Shown here one piece after another: positions 6,114-9,548 of a stretch of 9,548 nt of DNA. The position numbers and the translations under genes were made by a program. Each line of letters starts with the position of its first letter. The first letter of the stretch is position 1. The stretch comes from Prevotellaceae bacterium (GTDB taxonomy: Bacteria > Bacteroidota > Bacteroidia > Bacteroidales > Paludibacteraceae), in the NCBI GenBank assembly GCA_031255055.1, contig JAIRTG010000151.1, forward strand, positions 1-9,548, written 5' to 3'. The notes under the pieces were generated by a model, which saw only the letters and a program-made list of their open reading frames with translations, was not told the origin of the DNA and ran no database searches.

Positions 6114-7595
6114 ATGGCAAAAGAATTAAAAGAACTGACTTCGAGAAGCACAAACTATGCGCAATGGTACAACGATTTGGTTATAAAAGCCGATTTAGCC
6201 GAAAATTCCGCCGTTCGCGGATGTATGGTTATCAAGCCCTACGGCTATGCGATATGGGAGAAAATGCGCGATGAGTTAGACCGGATGTTCAAAGAAACAG
6301 GACACGTAAATGCGTACTTTCCGCTGTTTATTCCCAAATCATTTTTGAGTCGCGAAGCCGACCATGTCGAAGGATTTGCAAAAGAATGTGCCGTTGTGAC
6401 GCACTACCGGCTGAAAAACGATGCCGAAGGAAAAGGCGTTATAGTAGATCCCGAAGCCAGACTGGAAGAAGAATTGATAGTCCGTCCCACATCCGAAACA
6501 ATTATCTGGAACACCTACAAAAACTGGATTCAATCCTATCGCGATCTACCGATTCTCTGCAACCAGTGGGCAAACGTAGTACGTTGGGAAATGCGCACGC
6601 GCCTGTTTCTGCGCACAGCCGAATTTCTTTGGCAGGAGGGACATACCGCACACGCCACGGAAGCCGAAGCCGTCGAAGAGACCGAAAAAATGCTGAATGT
6701 ATATGCCGACTTTGTCGAGCGATTTATGGCCGTTCCCGTAGTCAAAGGCATCAAAACAGCCGGCGAACGTTTTGCCGGAGCGGTAGAGACCTACTGCATC
6801 GAAGCAATGATGCAGGACGGAAAAGCGCTTCAGGCAGGCACTTCACACTTTCTCGGACAAAATTTCGCAAAAGCATTCGACGTCACTTTTATAAACAAAG
6901 CAAACACCCCCGAACATGTATGGGCGACATCCTGGGGCGTTTCCACCCGTCTGATCGGCGCTCTGATCATGGCACATTCGGACGACAACGGTTTAGTTCT
7001 TCCGCCCAATCTGGCACCCTTTCAGGTAGTGATAGTTCCGATCTATAAAAACGAAGAGCAGTCGGCACAGATTGCCGCAAAAGCCGGAGAACTAATTTCG
7101 AAACTCAAAGCGCTTGGCATCAGCGTAAAATTTGACAACAACGACACCAAAAAACCGGGCTGGAAGTTTGCCGAATACGAATTAAAAGGCGTACCCGTCC
7201 GATTAGCCATTGGCACTCGCGATTTGGAAAACGGCACCATCGAAGTCGCCCGTCGCGACACACTGACAAAAGAAACCGTTTCGCTCGACAATATCGAAAA
7301 CCACATCAAACAACTGCTGGAAGACATACAAGCAAATATTTTCAAGAAAGCATTTGATTTCCGCGCCTCCGTTACACGCAAAGTCGATTCCTACGAAGAT
7401 TTCAAAGTCGAAATCGAGAAAGGCGGCTTCATCCTCGCCCACTGGGACGGCGCACCCGAAACGGAAGAACTCATCAAAGCCGAAACAAAAGCAACCATCC
7501 GTTGCATCCCGCTCACAGGCGAAAAAGAAGAAGGAAAATGTATGATAACAGGCAAGCCGTCGAAACAAAGAGTCGTCTTCGCCCGCGCCTACTGA
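6114..7595 (+). CDS. proS: Prolyl-tRNA synthetase, archaeal/eukaryotic-like type
   Basis: A class II synthetase that charges tRNA-Pro with proline in the cytoplasm. At 493 residues, without the roughly 180-residue editing insertion of the E. coli type, it belongs to the archaeal/eukaryotic-like group found in Bacteroidetes. Visible motifs are the motif 1 region (VRGCMVIKPYGYAIWEKM, 34-51), the proline-recognition RPTSETI (124-130), motif 2 RWEMRTRLFLRTAEFLWQEG (157-176), AGTSHFLGQNFAKAF (241-255) and motif 3 GVSTRLIGALIMAHSDDNG (275-293, R279). The anticodon-binding domain follows from about 303. The C-terminal domain ends in the typical FARAY. Only two cysteines (C464, C476) remain in the C-terminal domain where archaeal enzymes have a four-cysteine zinc site, so zinc binding there is doubtful. 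The start beginning MAKELKELTSRSTNYAQWYN is the family start. The gene ends 33 bases from the convergent nnr gene. Confidence 0.97.
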   Translation: MAKELKELTSRSTNYAQWYNDLVIKADLAENSAVRGCMVIKPYGYAIWEKMRDELDRMFKETGHVNAYFPLFIPKSFLSREADHVEGFAKECAVVTHYRLKNDAEGKGVIVDPEARLEEELIVRPTSETIIWNTYKNWIQSYRDLPILCNQWANVVRWEMRTRLFLRTAEFLWQEGHTAHATEAEAVEETEKMLNVYADFVERFMAVPVVKGIKTAGERFAGAVETYCIEAMMQDGKALQAGTSHFLGQNFAKAFDVTFINKANTPEHVWATSWGVSTRLIGALIMAHSDDNGLVLPPNLAPFQVVIVPIYKNEEQSAQIAAKAGELISKLKALGISVKFDNNDTKKPGWKFAEYELKGVPVRLAIGTRDLENGTIEVARRDTLTKETVSLDNIENHIKQLLEDIQANIFKKAFDFRASVTRKVDSYEDFKVEIEKGGFILAHWDGAPETEELIKAETKATIRCIPLTGEKEEGKCMITGKPSKQRVVFARAY

Positions 7596-7628
7596 TAGCA
7601 ATCGGCAATCGATCGGCAGTCCGGCTAT

Positions 7629-9131
7629 TCAATCATCCCGCAAACGGTTGAAAGCCCTGCCGATGTTGTCGATAATATCGCTTGCCAGCAAAGATTCTTC
7701 CGATTGGTTATTTTGCAAAGCAATATCCCCCGCCAAACCGTGCAGATACACAGCCGTTAGAGCGGCCTCCTTCGGATGATAACCCTGCGAAAGCAGCCCA
7801 GCGATGATTCCCGTAAGCACGTCCCCCGAACCGGGCGTAGCCATACCCGCGTTACCGCTTGTGTTAAAATAGACATTGCCGTCGGGACAACCAGTCATCG
7901 TATAAGCGCCTTTCAATACAATATAGATCTGTCGGTATTCAGCTTCCTTTTGCGCTTTTTTCATCCGTTCAAAAGCATTGTCGGAAGCGCCGAACAGCCG
8001 TTCAAACTCCTTCAAATGAGGAGTAATAATGTTATGAGGAGGTATTTTATCCAGCAAGTCACTTTTGTTTGCGACGATATTCAACGCATCGGCGTCGACG
8101 ACGCAATTATGTCGGACATTACTCAGAAACACATCGAGAAAAGCACCGGTGGTCTCGCTCGTACCGATTCCCGATCCAATCGCAAAAGCCGTATATTTTG
8201 ATAAATCCAATTCATTTTCAAACCGTTTTCTGGACGAAAACAAAGCTTCCGGAACAGCCGTTTGTAGAACAATGCGATTTGCTTCCGCACTCAACGTCGT
8301 CACCAATCCCGCACCCGCACGCAAACAGGCCTTTGTATTCAAAATCATCGCACCTCCCATTCCCTTTTTACCGGCCACAATCAGCGTATGTCCGAAATGT
8401 CCCTTATGAGCAAATTTACTTCTCGTCTTCAACAGCGGCGCAACATCCTTTTTCGTCACATAATGATAGACCGTATCCGTATTTTTAACAATTTCGGGAT
8501 GCAGTCCGATTGGCAGCGCCTCCCAACGATTCACATAACGATCATTTTCGGGAAAGAAAAAGGCCAGTTTCGGGAAATGCAGGCTCAGCGTCAAATCGGC
8601 TTTTACGATGGGATGCCGATACGTCGTATTTTCTTCCCCCTTCAGTCCCGACGGCATATCGATAGCAACAACATAATTATCCGTCCGATTAATCAGTTGT
8701 ACGATTTCGGCATAAACGCCTTCAATCGGGCGACTCAATCCCGAACCGAACAAGCCGTCGACAATCACATCGGTCGGATTGATAATGATATTCTTCGCGC
8801 CGGATTCGACGCCGAACACCTTTTCAGGAAACAGCACATTCAAACGTTCAAGATTGAGAGCGCAGTCGGGCGACAGTTTCGCAGAAGGAACAAAACAGGC
8901 CGACACTTCGTAGCCATATTCCAGCATTTTACGGGCAACAGCCAGCGCGTCGCCGCCATTATTACCAGGTCCGGCGAAAACGCGGACAGCGCGTCGGATA
9001 TTTATCTTTTTTATCAGGCATTGAAAAATAGCCTCCGCCGCCCTATCCATCAAATCGATAGATGCGACCGGTTCATGTTCGATCGTATAGTCATCCATCT
9101 GCCGGAGTTGTTGCGTAGTGAAAAGTTTCAT
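7629..9131 (-). CDS. nnr: Bifunctional NAD(P)H-hydrate epimerase / ADP-dependent NAD(P)H-hydrate dehydratase
   Basis: A cytoplasmic metabolite-repair enzyme. The N-terminal YjeF_N domain epimerises R-NAD(P)HX to S, and the C-terminal ribokinase-like domain dehydrates S-NAD(P)HX back to NAD(P)H using ADP. The 500-residue length is that of the fused form. Epimerase motifs are GPGNNGGDA (54-62), VDGLFGSGLSRP (124-135) and AIDMPSGL (156-163, with M in place of the more common I/V before PSG). Dehydratase motifs are HFGHTLIVAGKKGMGGA (245-261), VDADALN (345-351), TPHLKEFERL (370-379) and NAGMATPGSGDVLTG (427-441, with the catalytic-type D437). Both halves look intact. The start beginning MKLFTTQQLRQMDDYTI is typical. 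The gene stands alone, convergent with proS, with a promoter about 25 bases upstream. Confidence 0.96.
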   Translation of the reverse strand: MKLFTTQQLRQMDDYTIEHEPVASIDLMDRAAEAIFQCLIKKINIRRAVRVFAGPGNNGGDALAVARKMLEYGYEVSACFVPSAKLSPDCALNLERLNVLFPEKVFGVESGAKNIIINPTDVIVDGLFGSGLSRPIEGVYAEIVQLINRTDNYVVAIDMPSGLKGEENTTYRHPIVKADLTLSLHFPKLAFFFPENDRYVNRWEALPIGLHPEIVKNTDTVYHYVTKKDVAPLLKTRSKFAHKGHFGHTLIVAGKKGMGGAMILNTKACLRAGAGLVTTLSAEANRIVLQTAVPEALFSSRKRFENELDLSKYTAFAIGSGIGTSETTGAFLDVFLSNVRHNCVVDADALNIVANKSDLLDKIPPHNIITPHLKEFERLFGASDNAFERMKKAQKEAEYRQIYIVLKGAYTMTGCPDGNVYFNTSGNAGMATPGSGDVLTGIIAGLLSQGYHPKEAALTAVYLHGLAGDIALQNNQSEESLLASDIIDNIGRAFNRLRDD

Positions 9132-9155
9132 TTTGTTGATTTTTTACTATTCTCA

Positions 9156-9163
9156 CAAAGGTA
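9156..9163 (-). promoter_or_regulatory. Promoter -7 element of nnr
   Basis: On the minus strand TACCTTTG matches TAnnTTTG exactly. Transcription would start near 9149, leaving a leader of about 18 bases, A-rich before the ATG. No TTG is found 19-22 bases upstream; that region already lies inside the heptamer repeat, which begins at about 9169. Confidence 0.55.
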
Positions 9164-9168
9164 CGAAA

Positions 9169-9412
9169 TTTAGTAATGAACGATTAACGATTAATCATAG
9201 CGAATCCGCACTAATCGCTAAACACTAAACACTAAACACTAATCACGGTAGTCTTCCTTGAAGAAAGAGAAAGAGAAAGAGAATTAGGGGGGGGGAAGTC
9301 TCCCCCTCGCTACAGCCCGCCTGCGGCGGTCTTCCGCTACCCCCTCTGCGGGGCGCTGCCCCGCAACGCCCCGTAAGACAGTGATTAAATAGTGATTAGT
9401 GATTAGTGATAA
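9169..9412 (-). repeat. Composite palindromic intergenic element, copy 2 (inverted)
   Basis: The reverse complement of copy 1, with the core at about 9283-9394. Heptamer units flank the core on both sides. TAATCGC, three TAAACAC and TAATCAC occupy 9212-9246. GTGATTA units lie at 9381-9387, 9392-9398 and 9399-9405, with GTGATAA at 9406-9412. A further module at 9169-9210 contains two AACGATT units and AGCGAATCCGC, a diverged form of the AGCAAGTTCGC spacer seen in copy 1. Core hairpins are preserved: TGCGGGGC/GCCCCGCA, CCGCC/GGCGG (9317-9321 with 9325-9329) and GGGGGA/TCCCCC (9291-9296 with 9301-9306). Unlike copy 1, a purine-rich stretch with a hexamer repeat separates core and heptamers. Confidence 0.83.
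9264..9281 (+). repeat. AAAGAG hexamer microsatellite
   Basis: Three perfect tandem AAAGAG units at 9264-9281, next to a run of nine G at 9287-9295. It is absent from the equivalent position of copy 1, which has only a short T-rich stretch there. It is likely a slippage-prone expansion. Confidence 0.75.
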
Positions 9413-9473
9413 TGTTTTGCGCCGTATTAAAATCGGTGTCTTTCCTCGGGATACTCTTTTGATAGTTGTTCAT
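9396..9473 (-). pseudogene. Truncated 5' end of a Bacteroidales hypothetical protein gene
   Basis: An ATG at 9473 (minus) opens a 25-codon frame beginning MNNYQKSIPRKDTDFNTAQN. This resembles the N-terminus (IPRKDxDFNxxQ) of a family of Bacteroidales hypothetical proteins of roughly 200 residues that I recall from many genomes; their function is unknown. From about codon 21 onward the frame consists of repeat heptamers, adding ITNH and a stop. The rest of the gene is not found on the other side of the repeat, where the nnr promoter region lies, so it seems to have been lost or moved. A TATCTTTT upstream, one base from the -7 consensus, may be its old promoter. The family assignment rests on about 20 residues only. 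Confidence 0.5.
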
Positions 9474-9485
9474 TATAATCAATTT

Positions 9486-9548
9486 TTAAAAGATATAATC
9501 AGAAGAAAGTCTTGCAGGATTGAAATTATATTCCATCTGTTTGAGCAG
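9486..9548 (-). CDS. Possible C-terminal fragment of a gene entering from the right edge
   Basis: A minus-strand frame is open from the right edge and closes with TAA at 9486-9488. It ends LLKQMEYNFNPARLSSDYIF, 12 bases before the ATG of the truncated gene, which is operon-like spacing. Another minus frame is also open over most of the same 63 bases, so the coding call is weak and no family is recognised. Confidence 0.25.
   Translation of the reverse strand: MLKQMEYNFNPARLSSDYIF

Noticed and set aside
6386..7048. 220-codon plus-strand open frame rich in Arg and Ser
   Set aside because: It is an out-of-frame shadow inside proS; the proS frame holds all class II motifs.
7595..7628. Possible bidirectional terminator between proS and nnr
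   Set aside because: Only a 5-bp inverted repeat (ATAGC/GCTAT) with a long interior and no T tracts on either side; too weak to call.
8388..9173. 261-codon plus-strand open frame
   Set aside because: It lies entirely opposite nnr, whose frame carries all the expected epimerase and dehydratase motifs; it is a shadow frame.

Overview
This is a chromosomal window from a member of the Bacteroidota, most likely order Bacteroidales. Four things point there: -7 promoter elements of the Bacteroides type (TAnnTTTG) in front of three transcription units, A-rich rather than Shine-Dalgarno leaders, a DUF4783-type secreted protein directly upstream of nadC, and a prolyl-tRNA synthetase of the archaeal/eukaryotic-like class without an editing insertion. 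No phage, plasmid, CRISPR or rRNA/tRNA genes are visible.

Layout, left to right. Positions 1-89 hold no convincing gene. Positions 90-370 are a composite intergenic repeat: a GC-rich hairpin core flanked by two palindromic modules built from 7-bp units. The repeat runs into the 3' end of nadC. On the minus strand, a secreted DUF4783-like protein (1199-1603) and nadC (361-1206) form an overlapping two-gene operon, with a good promoter at about 1636-1669. A 307-bp divergent intergenic region (1604-1910) also carries a nested rod-like fold that may be a small RNA or a leader. On the plus strand follow rlmH (1911-2384), a very large multi-membrane-span histidine kinase (2415-6011), and proS (6114-7595) with its own promoter. 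Convergent to proS is the bifunctional NAD(P)H-hydrate repair enzyme gene nnr (7629-9131, minus). A second copy of the same repeat, in inverted orientation, occupies about 9169-9412. It abuts the first 21 codons of a minus-strand gene (to 9473) that is cut off by the repeat.

Functionally this is housekeeping: NAD synthesis (NadC), NAD(P)HX repair (Nnr), ribosome methylation (RlmH) and prolyl-tRNA charging (ProS), plus one envelope sensor kinase with no response regulator in view. NadC and Nnr both concern nicotinamide cofactors but are not co-transcribed.

I see no new multi-gene system. The most unusual content is the pair of near-identical, inversely oriented palindromic elements bracketing the six genes. 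Their differences fall in predicted loops or preserve a stem. One copy supplies the nadC stop codon and the other truncates a gene. Next in interest are the candidate structured RNA and the 12-span sensor kinase.
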